NCBI GenBank assembly: GCA_014529385.2
Contig: CM043969.1
Location: 18,774,446 to 18,838,445 of the forward strand
Length of the DNA: 64,000 nucleotides
Reading direction: 5' to 3'
From: Adiantum capillus-veneris
Taxonomy: Eukaryota > Streptophyta > Polypodiopsida > Polypodiales > Pteridaceae
Shown: piece by piece, positions 1 to 11,678 of the stretch
Position numbering within the stretch: position 1 is the stretch's first letter
How the letters are laid out: every line of letters begins with the position of its first letter
Program-made: the position numbers and the translations under genes
Notes under the pieces: generated by a model
Seen by the model: the letters and a program-made list of their open reading frames with translations, nothing else
What the model was told of the DNA's origin: nothing
The model's database searches: none

Positions 1-1285
1 AGATGCTTGAGGTGTTTGATGATTGAGATGCTTGAGGTGCTTGAGGTGCTTGATGCTTGAGGTGCTTGTCATGCTTGAGATGCTAGGGCTGTACTTGAGG
101 TGAGAACCCATCCCAAGCTTGAGGGGCTTAAGGGCCAAGCTTGTGGTGAGACCTAGGCCCAAGGGTTAGGGGATTGGGGTGGCACAAAAAACAAAATGAA
201 TCCCTACAAGGAGGGGGGGGGCATGCAAGAAGGGGGGATTGTTGCTTGACCACTCTCTCTCCCAAAGGGCACCCGTTGCCCAAGAGACAAGGAGGACACA
301 TGTCAAACCCCTGGCTAGGTTACCCTCATGGTGTGCCTAAAGACTATCGGTTGGCCTTCCAAGGGGTCCAATGGTAATTTAGTGGATTTAATTAATTGTT
401 TTAGCATTTATCAAGCCCTCTCTCTCAAAGGGGAAAGGGGGACACTTGTCCCAAGGCTACCCTTGTTTCTTGGTATGACTCTTGCTTGTGATTGGCTAGG
501 CCTGGAGGGGTCCAATGAGCTTCAAGCATGAGCTACAAGGGGGGTCGACCAAAGCAAGTAGGGGGCCTTCTTAGGGGGTATACTCTCCCACACACACTTA
601 CACACACTCTCATGGTGTGAAGTGCAAAGTGCAAGAGCTCTCTCTCCTTCTCCAAGAAAGTAGAGAGGTTGAGAACCTACACCAAAACTCTTGGCTATGG
701 AATGCAAATCCAACCGAGAGCCCTGCTTCTATGCTTAAGCTTGCCATCTTCTCCATCTTCATTACTATGCTATTATGTATGCTAGCAAGGAGAGTGATGA
801 TAAGTGAGGAACTAATTCTTTCTCCTATAAAATGTTTCTTCTTCCTCTTCCCTACCCTCATTCCCTGCTAGCTCTCTCCACCTTTGAAGGTGTTTGAGGT
901 CTTGGGACTGAGGCTTGGAATAGTTAATGCTTTCCTCAAAGTTTATGTTATGCTCATGATGCATGAAGCTTTCCATCTTCATTGCATCACCTAGGTCACA
1001 AGGAACACAAAGATTGTATTGTAACAAGTCTCTGTTGATGGAAGAAATCATAATACAAATGCCGATTGGAGGGGGGACCGGGTCCACATAAATACGGTCC
1101 TCAACTATTGTCATGCTCTCTAAATTCTCTCTCTTGCAAAATTATTGTGCATGCCAAGTTAACTAAATTCTATGTTTATGTTGCTACCATCAATTATGTT
1201 CGCCCACTATGTTGATAAAGTAATTTCACGAAAGTACTCTCTCTACTTTTCGGTACTCTCAAGTTAATAGGCCAATTCCATTACA
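1..1285 (+). repeat. 5' LTR of the chromovirus (left-truncated by window)
   Basis: It matches 13850-15149 almost throughout and ends in TTACA just before the primer-binding site, which fixes its right border at 1285. Bases 1-90 are a short degenerate minisatellite built on GATGCTTGAGGTGCTTGAG, also present in the other two LTR copies. A TATA box (TATAAAA, 826-832) is a likely LTR promoter; the 3' LTR has TGTAAAA at the same place. The complete 3' LTR is 1624 bp, so about 330 bp lie left of the window. Confidence 0.9.
826..832 (+). promoter_or_regulatory. TATA box in chromovirus 5' LTR
   Basis: TATAAAA in the right half of the LTR, upstream of the LTR end, as expected for the Pol II promoter of an LTR retrotransposon. 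The matching site in the 3' LTR (about 14691-14697) carries a substitution. Confidence 0.5.
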
Positions 1286-1286
1286 T

Positions 1287-1298
1287 TAGTATCAGAGC
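1287..1298 (+). promoter_or_regulatory. Primer-binding site (initiator Met tRNA type) of the chromovirus
   Basis: TAGTATCAGAGC directly after the 5' LTR differs by one base from the usual plant retrotransposon site TGGTATCAGAGC, which pairs with the 3' end of initiator tRNA-Met. Confidence 0.85.
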
Positions 1299-1468
1299 AT
1301 TTGGTTTCTCTTTTCTTGCTTAAGAAGAGAGGTCCTTAAGTAGCCTATAAATTGTTGATTTTGTTAATTACATTAGGTAAGTGGAAGTGGGATCTATTAT
1401 CGGTTTTGTTGAGCCCACTAGGTGGGATATGGTGTTTTGCAAGCCAAAGCTACTCAACAACTTCGCGC

Positions 1469-2332
1469 TGTTGGGAAACAAGCAAACTGAAACACCTCTA
1501 TAGTGATGTCACCCAAGAGCGTTGAAAGAGAACTACAAGACACCAAAAGCTTTGCAAAATCCTTTTGAAACGCCACAAGTCCAATAGGAGTAGACCCTTG
1601 GGAATTTACTAGCCGTCGCCCACCCAAGAGACTATGTCACATAGGAGCAAAACCCTGCCAAAGCACGGATTTACAGCACACGCCGACCAATGCATATGAA
1701 GACAAGAACCTCTCCTTACAAAATAAAAAATCACAAACCCACAACTTTAACATCAATTCCACAATTCATAGATACATGCCCTCCGAATCTGTCTACACAC
1801 AATTTGCCACTAGGTTGCCATAGCCATAACCCTGCGGAGAACTAGTCATAACCTGATGAGCACAACTCCAATTGGGGAACTTTAAAGCTTGAGAGAAAGC
1901 TTGAAAAATGACTGGCGAGAAAGCTGAAGATGACTAAAATTGATTCCATACGCCCCCATGAGCAAAATTGACGTGAACAGAGAGCTGTCCCAGCACGACT
2001 ACACGTAGAGAAGGCTAGTCGAGGCAAAAAACTGCATCCAAGAGCACCAAGGAGACAGAACGAGATAAAACCTGCAAATTTCTGATCTTTTGCTGAACGT
2101 TTTTTAGTTTGTACATGAGTTTAACTTATATACAAGGCTCACTTCAAAAAACTCACTCACGGGCACTTACAGTAGCCCGACAACTGTCACTAGACTAGCG
2201 ACTTGCAGTGCATGTACATGTGCTTGCTCTAAAAAACCCACAAAAAGAAAGCCCACACACCCTTTTGACATCGGGCGTCATGTCCATATGTACAAATTTA
2301 CAAAAAATGGGGTGTCAGAAATGCGCCCAACA
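1469..2332 (-). repeat. 3' LTR of the Tat-type element
   Basis: 864 bp, same length as the copy at 7719-8582 and about 98% identical by eye. It starts TGTTGGG and ends CCCAACA when read on the + strand. Confidence 0.95.
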
Positions 2333-2348
2333 TAGTTTGCCACACCCC
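2333..2348 (-). promoter_or_regulatory. Polypurine-tract region of the Tat-type element
   Basis: On the - strand the 16 bases before the 3' LTR read GGGGTGTGGCAAACTA, a purine-biased tract where plus-strand synthesis is expected to start. The Gag-only element at 16370-16385 has a closely similar sequence (GGGGGTGGGCAAATTA). Confidence 0.65.
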
Positions 2349-2351
2349 AGC

Positions 2352-2376
2352 CTGCTAGATCATTCATGATCAGCAG
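2352..2376 (-). other. Bulged hairpin beside the polypurine tract (Tat-type element)
   Basis: An 11-bp stem with a single unpaired base and a 2-base loop: CTGCT-A-GATCAT, loop TC, ATGATCAGCAG on the + strand. The Gag-only element has the same stem, bulge and spacing at 16390-16414 with one compensatory base-pair change, which suggests a selected RNA or DNA structure. Confidence 0.6.
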
Positions 2377-2520
2377 CACAAAAGAGATCCTGTAAACCAC
2401 ATGAGGGAGTCTTCAACTCATCTTCATCATTAACCACATGATCAGCAAATTCTTCAAAAGAAGGCTCATCCTCAATCACGGTCATCAACCTTGCAATATA
2501 CTTCTTCAACCTGTAGCCAT

Positions 2521-3522
2521 TCACACACGTGCTTTATGCGGGGTACCATCCAAGTCAGCAAGCTGATATGTGCCATTCGGAAACCTGTTTAAGACCAAGA
2601 AAGGACCTTGCCACTTGATTTGAAATTTCTTTTGAAAAGTGCTATCAAGCTTACTATTGTAACGGAGCACCATGTCACCCTTCTTGATGTCCTTGTTCTT
2701 TACCTTCTCATTTGCCTTTGCTTGACTCTTCTTCAAGACCTGCTCATAATGCTCAAAAGCTAACACCCTATCCAATTGTACACATTGAAAATATAAAAGT
2801 CTTTCCTTGAATGCATCCTTGGGCTCTTCTTCAAGCTTTAGCATCATCTTCAAGGATGGTATCTCCACCTCAATAGGAAGTAAAGCCTCTTTGCCAAAAA
2901 CTAGATGGAAGGGAGAAAAACCAGTACCTGATTTGATGGCAGTCCTATAAGCCCATAGAGCACAAGGTAGCTCTAAATCCCAAGTCTTCACATTGTTTCT
3001 TGTCATCTTTGTAAGAATCATTATGAGCTCTCCATTAAACCTTTCATTCATACCATTGCATTGGGGATAATATGGAGTAGTAAACCTGCGATGCACATGA
3101 AGCTTTTCACATAGATAATCCACCAACTCTCCCCCGAAACCTGGACCCTTGTCAGAAAGTAACTCCAATGGCATGCCAAATTTGCAGCAAATATCTTCAT
3201 ATATAAATAAGGAAACATCTTTACTCGTGATGTGCTTAACAGCTTTGGCTTCGGCCCACCTAGATAGATAGTCAACATCAGTAAGTATGTAACATTTGCC
3301 TCTAGTTGTCATAGGTAGAGGACCTATTGCATCAATACCCCACTTCTCAAACACATCATAAGCCACAATGGTGCCTCTAATTTCTGATTTGAGAACCCTA
3401 TTTGCCATGCTTTGACACTCTTTACAAGACTTGCACCAATGATGAACATCACGTTGAACACTTGGCCACACATAACCCTCCTGCAAGACTTTATGCAAAG
3501 TGACCACCACAAGAACCCTCAT
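2521..3522 (-). pseudogene. Integrase of the Tat-type element (frameshifted from upstream pol)
   Basis: Integrase inserts the cDNA into chromosomes. The 333-residue frame starts within the zinc-binding region, with the cysteine pair in CKSCKEC near residue 32. It carries the catalytic core acidic residues: D in WGIDAIGPL, D in LLSDKGPG, E in NGMNERFN. The C-terminal region resembles the usual integrase tail (QIKWQGPF). It is in a different frame from the preceding pol. The two frames overlap at 3491-3522, where a small indel has broken the polyprotein, so the Met start of this frame is probably not a natural start. The catalytic residues are intact and the stop is close to the polypurine tract. 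About 145 bp between the stop and the hairpin hold no gene. Confidence 0.88.
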
Positions 3523-6424
3523 GATTCTCCTCTAAAATTTTGTAAATTTCCTCTTTCCAAGGCACTTTTGTCATCACAAGATCAGCCCCCTTCATATACA
3601 AGGCATCACCAAGTAGCACATACCTTTTGGCACGACGTAGGAAGGCGTACTTTTTTGGCTTTTCCAACTCTGATGGAAGCATACCTGTTTGTAGAAACTC
3701 TCCCTCCCTCTCTAAAGCTTCCCTTCCCAAATAAAGAGGAGAATCAGCCCTTATCACATACAATTGCCCAATTGAAGCTTGCGCTGCACCATGTGCTTCT
3801 TCATTTTGAGACCTGTCCACATGCCTTAAACTCCAAACTTCAAAATGCTTAAGTAGATTCTTCACTTGAAAACACATATTTTTCAGCCTTGGATTCTTAC
3901 TTTGCCACACCCCAAGTACTTGCTTAACCACCAAAAGAGCATCACCTCTTACCCTCACATGACGGATGCCAAGCTCAAGGCAAAGGTTGAGACCTTTCTC
4001 CAAAGTAGTATACTCAGCTTCATTGTTGCTTTGTGTTGTAAGCTTCAAACTCCTTTTGGTTACCAAAGCACCTTGAGGATCATAAACTACCACACCTCCT
4101 GAAGCTTCACCATGCGCTTTCCTGTAAGAGCCATCAAAAAACAATAGATAGGCATTGTCTATGTCAGGAGCTTCCATGTGTTGCTTCTTCACTGCATCCT
4201 CCTTAAGAAGAAGAGGGATTTCCTTATAGGTAAGCAAATCAGCAAATGTAGCCCTTGTACTCTCCTCAACAAGAAAAGAGAATTGGAATTCCTGTAGCTC
4301 CACAATCCACTTCATGAGCCTCTTTGACAAAGTAGGGCTATTCACCAATTGAGGTAAAAGAGTGTAGCTAGTGAGGAATGTGAATGGTTTAGGGAGAAGG
4401 TAGTGCCTAAACCTTCTACATGCATAAATCACACTCACCATAATGAGCTCCACCTCAGTATAGCCTCTCTCCACCTCTAGCTTCACCTTGCTAGCACAAT
4501 AGATAGGCTTCATGTAGTGGGAATTGTTACCTCGTTGAAGAAGCATAGCTCCAATAGCATCCTCACCTACTGATGGATTCACATAAAACTCCTTATCCCA
4601 ATTAGGAGATTGCATAGCAGGAAGAGAACCAAGAACCTCTTTGATACCTTGAAAAACCTCTTCACATTCATTTGTCCATTGTAGAGGATCCAACCTTGCT
4701 ACTTGTTGTAGAGGATAAAGAAGTTGAGAGGACAAAGGAATGAACCTTGCCATATACTTCACCTTTTGAATAAAAGTAGAAAGTTGCTTTGTATCTTTAG
4801 GTGATGGGAGGAGCACCAAAGCCTTCACTTTGTCAGGATCCGGTTCAATCCCATTCTTTGAGATCATATGCCCCAAAAACTTCACTCTTGGTTGAGCAAG
4901 ATGACATTTCTTTGGGTTGAGTTGACCTCCACTTTCATCATATTGCTTCAATGCCATTCCAAGCTTTGCACAATGATCCTTTCTAGAGCTATAAACACAA
5001 AAGTCATCAATAAGATCCTTCACAAACTTGCCAAGAAAGGGAGAGAACACCTTGTTGACGCGCTTTTGATACCACGCAAAGCCATTCATAAGACCAAAAG
5101 GAAGCACACAATAACAAAAGCATCCCCATGGCGTGATAAATGTGGTCTTCTTTCGATCTTCCAAAGCCAAGGTGAGCTGAAAATATCCAGAGAATCCATC
5201 ACATACGCTATATCTCTCATGCCCTGCAATAGAATCAAGTATGTCATCTATGAAAGGAAGAGGGTATGGATCCCTCTTCATGGCTGCGTTTAGAGGCTTA
5301 AAATCAACACATATCCTCCACTTTCCATCCTTCTTGGGTGTGACAACAACAGGACTCACCCATTCTGCAGTGCTCACAGGACATATGAAACCTGCTTCAA
5401 GAAGATTGTCTACCTCTTCCTTTAAAGCATTAAGTTGTACCTGTCCCATTCTCCTTAGCTTTTGGTGTACGGACTGAGATCCTTCCTTGATTGGAATGTG
5501 GATTTCCTCTCCCTTAAAGCCTCTAATTTCCTCATAAGAAGTGATGAATAAATGGGAAAATTTTTGTATCATATGTAGGTACTCACTCTTCTCATGACTA
5601 GCCAAGTCGGGAGACAACATACCTTGTATCAGCTCCTGTTTGACATTAGGTTGAACTTTGGGTTGCATCAGCTCTTCAATTTGCTCATAAGGACCAGAGA
5701 TATACTCATTCTCCATAAGGCCAAGAAATATTTGTTTCTCATCATGCTCTTCTTCAAGAAACAAGGAGGAAACATCTAGATCACTATCGCTGCTATCTTC
5801 CACTTCATTGCCCTCATCCCCATTGTCTTCTTCTTCAATTGAGTACTCTTCTTCATCACTTTTCTCATCAAAATCAGCATCCAAAGATTGCTTTCTAGCC
5901 ATGTCAAACCTCTTCTTATCACCCCTTCTATTGTAGAGAGTGATGGTACCATGTCCCCAATCCTTTATAGCTTTGGTTGCCTGTAACCATGGTCTTCCAA
6001 GGATGAGAGGGAAAGCACCAATACCCGCGGGCATAACATGGAAATTGACCAGCACTTTAACATCAAATACATCCAACTCCAAGTCCTTTACAACTCCCAA
6101 GCACCTCACCCTTGATTGGTTGGCAAGCTTTATGCGAAAACCTGAATTCTTAACCATGTTGAGTCCCAACTTTGATACACAAGCTTGAGTAATAACACAT
6201 ACCTGTGCACCTCCATCAATATAAGCCTCTCCAATGCACTTCCTCTTATGACATGCATCCATAGTAGGACATATATCAGGTAGCTCATTCAAAGACAATA
6301 CTCTCACTGACCCCCTTGCAGGCTCCTTCTTCATGGGGTTGACTACGTGCTTCCATTGCCTCTTTAACTTGGGACACATCTCCATGACTTGCCCAAAGGT
6401 AACATCAGCCTTTCTACCCACCAA
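3491..6424 (-). pseudogene. Pol of the Tat-type element: protease, reverse transcriptase, two RNase H domains
   Basis: A 977-residue open frame. The aspartic protease motif is D-G-G-A at residues 70-73, a variant seen in Tat-type elements. The reverse transcriptase spans roughly residues 320-540, with motifs CVDFKPLN, DGFSGYFQL, PFGLMN and the catalytic pair in LIDDFCVYS. A retroviral-type RNase H remnant follows (near ILQRGN-like and YTEVELIMVS motifs). A second RNase H begins LLFFDGSYRKAHGEASGG and continues with NNEAEY and VRVRGDALLVV, the archaeal-type domain of plant Tat elements. The frame is the same as gag, separated by TAA GGG TAA (about 6449-6457). It ends at a frameshift just before integrase. 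The long open frame fits recent activity; the listed breaks make it non-functional unless suppressed. Confidence 0.88.
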
Positions 6425-6454
6425 ATCAGCCCTTAAACTATAATTTGGTTACCC

Positions 6455-7654
6455 TTATCCCAAAGGAAAGTCGGATGCATTGTAATGTTTCCTGGGATTT
6501 CTCTTCTTCTTCTCTTTACCTGTACCTGTTTCAACCTGTTTCCCTCTTTTATGGCTGGGACTTGTATCACTCATGTCATGATCTCTTGTAACCCTCTTAC
6601 CTACAAGCATGACCATAGCTCCCAAATCATCCTCTTTCTTCTCCAAACGGATTATGCTTACCACTTTTGTTTTGCCCGTCTCTTCTGCTGTCAATCCACT
6701 TGGTCCTGCTTCCCCTTTAATCTCAATACCATAATCTTGAGCTCGAGAAGGAATTTGTGGAGGAAGAGGAAACACGTCGCCACCCATTCTCTTTGGCTTG
6801 TCACATTGAGGGCTTTTATGACCCCATTCACCACAATTGTAGCATTGAAACATATCCCCTCTTCCAACCATGCCTCTTCCTCTACCACATGTATAACCCT
6901 CATTGCTTCCATAACCACGTCCATATCCATAACTTTGACCTCTTCCACCTCCCATCATATGCACACTAAGATTCTTCATAAGACCTACAACCTCTTGCAT
7001 CTCCTTGCGAAAGGCATTCACATCATGAGAATCTTGTTGATCATAACCTGGCTCCCTGATGAGGACCCTTGGTTGCTCTACCGCTTTCACTTCAAGCTTT
7101 GGCTCCACAGTGATTCCACGTTGATGAAGACGCTCTGCTTTCCACTCTTTATTCTTTGCAATTTCAACTGCCTCCTCAAAGGTCCTTGGCTGCTTAAGCT
7201 CTACCTTCAAGCGTAGGTTACTCTTCAAGCTTGCAAGAAACCTGTCCTTCTTCAACATGGCTGGAGGAATTTCAGCCCCCAAAGATGTACACCACTTTGC
7301 CCATAACGCATTGAATGCCTTGACAAAGTCTTCTATGGTTTGGCCTTCATCTTGTACTAAGCCTTGAATAGACTGCCATACCTTTTGTGGGTCTTCCACC
7401 TGTTGAAAGTGTGTAAGAAAAGCATGCCTTACCATTTCATAAGTCATAACTTGAGGAGGTTGGGCTGATTGTAGATCCTTTTCGTAGCCTTCCAACCATT
7501 CCCTAGCATCTCCCTTCAAACAGAAGTAGAAGATTCGTAGCACCAACGCTGGGTCTTGCTTGTCAGCAAGAAGGCAAGCAAACTCCATTCTCTCAATGAA
7601 AGCTTTCAAACTTTCATTTCATTTCCCACTAAACTCCGGAAAATTAAACGCCAT
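6455..7654 (-). pseudogene. Gag of the Tat-type element (stop at codon 12)
   Basis: Gag forms the retrotransposon particle and binds its RNA. The natural start is probably the ATG at 7654: it begins MAFNFPEF, matching MAFSYPEF at the start of the Gag-only element's protein. An in-frame TGA at 7619-7621 (codon 12) breaks it, after which 384 residues are open from the Met at 7609. The retrotransposon gag domain covers about the first 190 residues. A glycine/arginine/tyrosine-rich stretch precedes a zinc knuckle, CYNCGEWGHKSPQC (CX2CX4HX4C). A basic C-terminus ends at TAA, six bases before a second in-frame TAA and then pol. The core aligns along its length with the Gag of the element at 15197-20102. 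Confidence 0.88.
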
Positions 7655-7694
7655 GTCTTAAAAACCTGTAAAGTGAAGGTAACTTGAAGCGATT

Positions 7695-7712
7695 CCTCGG
7701 TGGCTGGCACCA
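7695..7712 (-). promoter_or_regulatory. Primer-binding site of the Tat-type element
   Basis: Six bases inside the 5' LTR the - strand reads TGGTGCCAGCCACCGAGG, with the TGG start that pairs with a tRNA CCA end. I cannot name the tRNA. The Gag-only element has TGGTGCCCCCACTGAGG at the same 6-base spacing. Confidence 0.7.
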
Positions 7713-7718
7713 AAACAC

Positions 7719-8582
7719 TGTTGGGAAACAAGCAAACTGAAACACCTCTATAGTGATGTCACCCAAGAGCGTTGAAAGAGAACTACAAGACACCAAAAGC
7801 TTTGCAAAATCCTTTTGAAACGCCACAAGTCCAATAGGAGTAGACCCTTGGGAATTTACTAGCCGTCGCCCACCCAAGAGACTATGTCACATAGGAGCAA
7901 AACCCTGCCAAAGCACGGATTTACAGCACATGCCGACCAATGCATATGAAGACAAGAGCCTCTCCTTACACAATCAAAAATCACAAACCCACAACTTCAA
8001 CATCAATTCCACAATTCATAGATACATGCCCTCCGAATCTGTCTACACACAATTTGCCACTAGGTTGCCATAGCCATAACCCTGTGGAGAACTAGTCGTA
8101 ACCTGATGAGCACAACTCCAATTGGGGCACTTTAAAGCTTGAGAGAAAGCTTGAAAAATGAATGGCGAGAAAGCTGAAGATGACTTAAATTGATTCCATA
8201 TGCCCCCATGAGCAAAATTGACGTGAACAGAGAGCTGTCCCAGCACGACTACACGTAGAGAAGGCTAGTCGAGGCAAAAAACTGCATCCAAGAGCACCAA
8301 GGAGACAGAACGAGATAAAACCTACAAATTTCTGATCTTTTGCTGAACGTTTTTTAGTTTGTACATGAGTTTAACTTATATACAAGGCTCACTTCAAAAA
8401 ACTCACTCACGGGCACTTACAGTAGCCCGACAGCTGTCACTAGACTAGCGACTTGCAGTGCATGTACATGTGCTTGCTCTAAAAAACCCACAAAAAGAAA
8501 GCCCACACACCCTTTTGACATCGGGCGTCATGTCCATATGTACAAATTTACAAAAAACGGGGTGTCAGAAATGCGCCCAACA
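7719..8582 (-). repeat. 5' LTR of the Tat-type element
   Basis: 864-bp LTR at the promoter end of the - strand element. A TATA-like TATATAA lies near 8372-8379 (- strand). Its outer end is followed by the GCGC target duplication. Confidence 0.95.
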
Positions 8583-8599
8583 GCGCTTATGGAATTTTC

Positions 8600-9860
8600 C
8601 TTCCTCTCCAAGAGGATAGAGAGCTTAGGAGGCCTCTTGAAGATATCCCCAAAAGAAGACTCTCTCCCATACGAGAGGAGGAATCCAAAGAGAAAAAAGC
8701 AATGAAACTTGAAGTTCCTCAGAAGATGTGGATCCTCAAAGACGGCGGTCTAGACGATCGCCCACTCCTCCCAAGAGGAAAAGATCAACACACAATCCTT
8801 CTCCTCATCACTCTGAAATGGAAGAGAGGAAACAAAGGAAGAAAAGGGCAAGAAAGAGGTCACCCTCTTCTCCTTCTTCTTCACCTTCCTCCTCTTTTGA
8901 CAAAAGCTATGGCTATTCTCCCAAAGAATACAAGAGGGGAGGACATCGCAAATCATACCTTGCGTGGCGAAGGTTACAAAAGCTAAAGAAGTTCAAGGAG
9001 GGAGGAAAGAGTATCTCTTTTCTCACCTATGATGGAACCTTTGGTGCTACCGACAAAGTGTTGGCCTTGATCCACCAACAATTTGTTGATGTGGCCTTTG
9101 GAGATGAGGGCTTCAGGGAGTCCTCCAAGCTACACCATGTAGCTATGCACTTCTAAAAATCATCTTTGTCAATGGTGGGATAGCCTTCGTGGCAATGGTG
9201 AAGCAACAAAGACATGGAAACTCTATGAGTTTCCATCATGAAGAAATTCCTTGCAAGCAATGCAAAGGACAAAGTGCTTACCAAATGGTGCAGCTTGAAG
9301 CTTCTCTCTCATGAGTTTATCCACAAGTATGTAGACAAGTTTTGGGATTTACATCTCAAGGCTACTATCTTTCAAAAGATAGACTTTGCTGAGTGAAAGC
9401 AACAATTATGTGCAGGATTACCTGAAGAGATGGCTGAATACATCAACTCTCAACGGCCTGGTTCTATCACTGAAGTAATCCATCACGCATGGTTGCTTCA
9501 CGCATCAATTTCCATCAAGGGGCTAGACAAAATGTCAAGTCCATGGAAAACAAAGACAAAAATGATGCAAAGGGGAAAACCAATGCTCAAAATTCTTCCC
9601 AAGGCACTTCCAACAACAACAAAAACAATCTGTCCAAGGAGAAGGGAGTTTACAAAGTCAAAAACAAACTCTCTCTTGAAGGCTTGAAGCTTTTCGCAAG
9701 GACCATAAGCGTTTCAAGTGACAGGAGCAAGGACATGGCTATCGTTCTTGCCTCAAGAAGAATGCTCGCAATGAGACTCCTAGGGATTCCACCATCGAAG
9801 CTCCAAAAGAGGATGTTCATTGCAAAGGATCATCACTTTCCTATGCTTGGGGAAAGGTAA
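8600..9860 (+). pseudogene. Gag region of the chromovirus (degraded)
   Basis: Broken Gag of the outer element, resuming after the Tat insertion. The longest piece (8728-9156, 142 residues) starts with a strongly basic arginine/serine region (RRRSRRSPTPPKRKRS, then RKRSPSSPSSSPSSS). It continues into a retrotransposon gag-like core (SFLTYDGTFGATDKVLALI...). The homologous frame then jumps between reading frames with stops through 9690, including the pieces KFWDLHLKATIF and GLPEEMAEYINSQRPG. No zinc knuckle survives that I can see. The arginine/serine-rich N-terminus is unusual for this domain. Function is assigned from position between the primer-binding site and the protease. Confidence 0.7.
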
Positions 9861-11678
9861 GAGAGCACCTTCATTTTGTTTGACCCTGGCTCTACTCACA
9901 GCTTCATATCAACGGAGTTGGCCATCAAGTTGGGCATTCAAGCTTTCGAGACGGGATATATGGTATCGGATGACACAACTTTCAAGGGACAGCAAGCCTC
10001 CATTACTCCCTTGATTGGGAAGTTGAGGCTTCATGTCCAAAGCTATGTCAACAAAGAAGAATTTTTCATCTCTCCTCTCCAACATGAGGATGTTATCCTA
10101 GGGGCGCCATGGTTTGATCGCATGGCTGCCAATATGAAGTTCCCTAAAAGGAGAATCTACTTCACGTATGTAGATGCTAGTGAGCATGGTCGCACTATTC
10201 CACTTGTAAAGCTTCCTGCTTTTGATGAAACAATGAAGAGCTCAGTTTTCGTGTACATGATTTTTATCAAAGAGTCTTTAAAAGATCCTAAAGTTTCATT
10301 AAATGTAAATGATAGGAATCAAGAAGAGTTAGACTTGTCTAATTTTCTAAAAGGATTCCAAGATATGTTCATCAATGATATCCCTATGGACTTACCTCCA
10401 AAACGAGGGGATGATGACCATTGCATTGAGCTCCTTCCAGGAAGCTCACCACCTAACAAGCCTCCTTATCGAGTCTCTCAAGCTCAACAAGAGGATATCA
10501 TGAGGCAAGTACACGAACTGGTAGACAAAAGGATGGTGAAGCCTAGTTCCTCTCCCTTTTGTTCTCCAGTCCTTTTAGTGCAAAGGAAAGATGGTACATG
10601 CCATATGTGTGTGGACTATCGAGCACTAAACCATATCACTATCAAAAATAGATTTCCCGTGCCTCGGGTAGAAGATTTTTTTGATAAGCTACAAGGCTCT
10701 ACCTACTTCAATAGGATTGACCTTAAAAGTGGCTCTATCATCAAATAACGATAGTGGATGAAGATATCCTAAAGACCGTGTTTTGCACAACGTTTGGTCT
10801 TTATGAATATCTAGTCATGTCTTTTGGCTTATACTAATGCACCAGCTATGTTCAATCGTCTAATGGAGAAAATTTTTATTCCTTACCACATATACACTGG
10901 AGTGTTCTTTGATGATATCATCGTCTACTCCAAGTCTTTGGAGGAACATAAGCAACAATGATTTTTCAAGCATTGAAGGAGAACAAGATTTTTCTCAACC
11001 AAAAGAAAAGCAATTTTTTCCTCCAAGAGATTCAATACCTAGGTCATATTATCTCTCAAGATGGTATCCGAATGGATCCATCAAAGTTAGAGGTAATAAA
11101 AGCATGGCCTAATCCAAGGAATCTATATGAGCTAAGAAGATTTATTGGTATGTGCGCATAATATAGACGCTTTTTCATAGAAAACTTCTCTCAAATAGCA
11201 GGACCATTACATGACTTAACTAAGAAGAACGTTAAGTATGTATGGACTGCTAAGGAGAAAAATGCTCTTGACAAGCTAAAGGAGAAGCTTACCTGCCAAC
11301 CAGTCCTCATGCTTCCAGACCTCTCAAAGGCATTTGAGGTCCAATGTGATGCTGGTGTTGATTGCCTTGGAGCAATTTTGCTTCAAGAAGGGCATGCCAT
11401 AGCATATGAGAGCCAAAGGCTCAATACCGATGAACGAGTCTTGGCATTTATGAGAAAGAACTTTTAGGTGTTCTACATTCCCTAGACACATGGAAGCACT
11501 ACTTATTGGGGACTCCATTTATTCTATGAACCGACCACCAAAGTCTCAAGTATTTCATGACGCAAACCAAATTCTCTGACAAACAAATGAGGTGGGTAAA
11601 TTTTCCTTCACAATTTAATTTTCATATTGCTCACATTGCTGGTAAGCACAATCAAGTGTCCGATGCACTTTCACTGAT
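9861..11678 (+). pseudogene. Protease, reverse transcriptase and RNase H of the chromovirus (degraded)
   Basis: 9876-10748 encodes an aspartic protease (FDPGSTHSFIS; the usual Ser/Thr after Asp is Pro here) and the first half of reverse transcriptase (RMVKPSSSPFCSPVLLVQRKDG, CVDYRALN, FNRIDLKSG). It ends at a TAA at 10746. The rest of the palm lies in other frames: FFDDIIVYSKSLEEH near 10900-10950 carries the catalytic Asp pair, with FFDD instead of the common YIDD. The connection follows (YLGHIISQDGIRMDPSKLEVI, 11035-11095). The RNase H region at about 11320-11430 has FEVQCDAGVDCLGAILLQ. At least three frame breaks are visible. Confidence 0.85.

Larger units (their letters stand above)
1469..8582 (-). 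mobile_element. Tat-type Ty3/gypsy retrotransposon nested in the chromovirus
   Basis: A complete 7114-bp element on the - strand. Both LTRs are 864 bp and end in a perfect 7-bp inverted repeat (TGTTGGG...CCCAACA). The flanks carry a 4-bp target duplication GCGC (1465-1468 and 8583-8586). I count about 14 differences between the LTRs (about 1.6%), so the insertion is fairly recent. Order on the - strand: 5' LTR, primer-binding site, gag, protease, reverse transcriptase, retroviral-type RNase H, a second archaeal-type RNase H, integrase, polypurine tract, 3' LTR. The second RNase H before integrase is known for the plant Tat lineage. The copy is broken by a stop at gag codon 12, two in-frame stops between gag and pol, and a frameshift before integrase. 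Confidence 0.93.

Noticed and set aside
1-90. Minisatellite at the window start as a centromeric or telomeric satellite
   Set aside because: It recurs only as an internal part of the chromovirus LTR at 13830-13925 and near 63908-63970.
6485-7216. 243-codon + strand frame
   Set aside because: Antisense shadow of the Tat-type gag on the - strand, which has clear domains.
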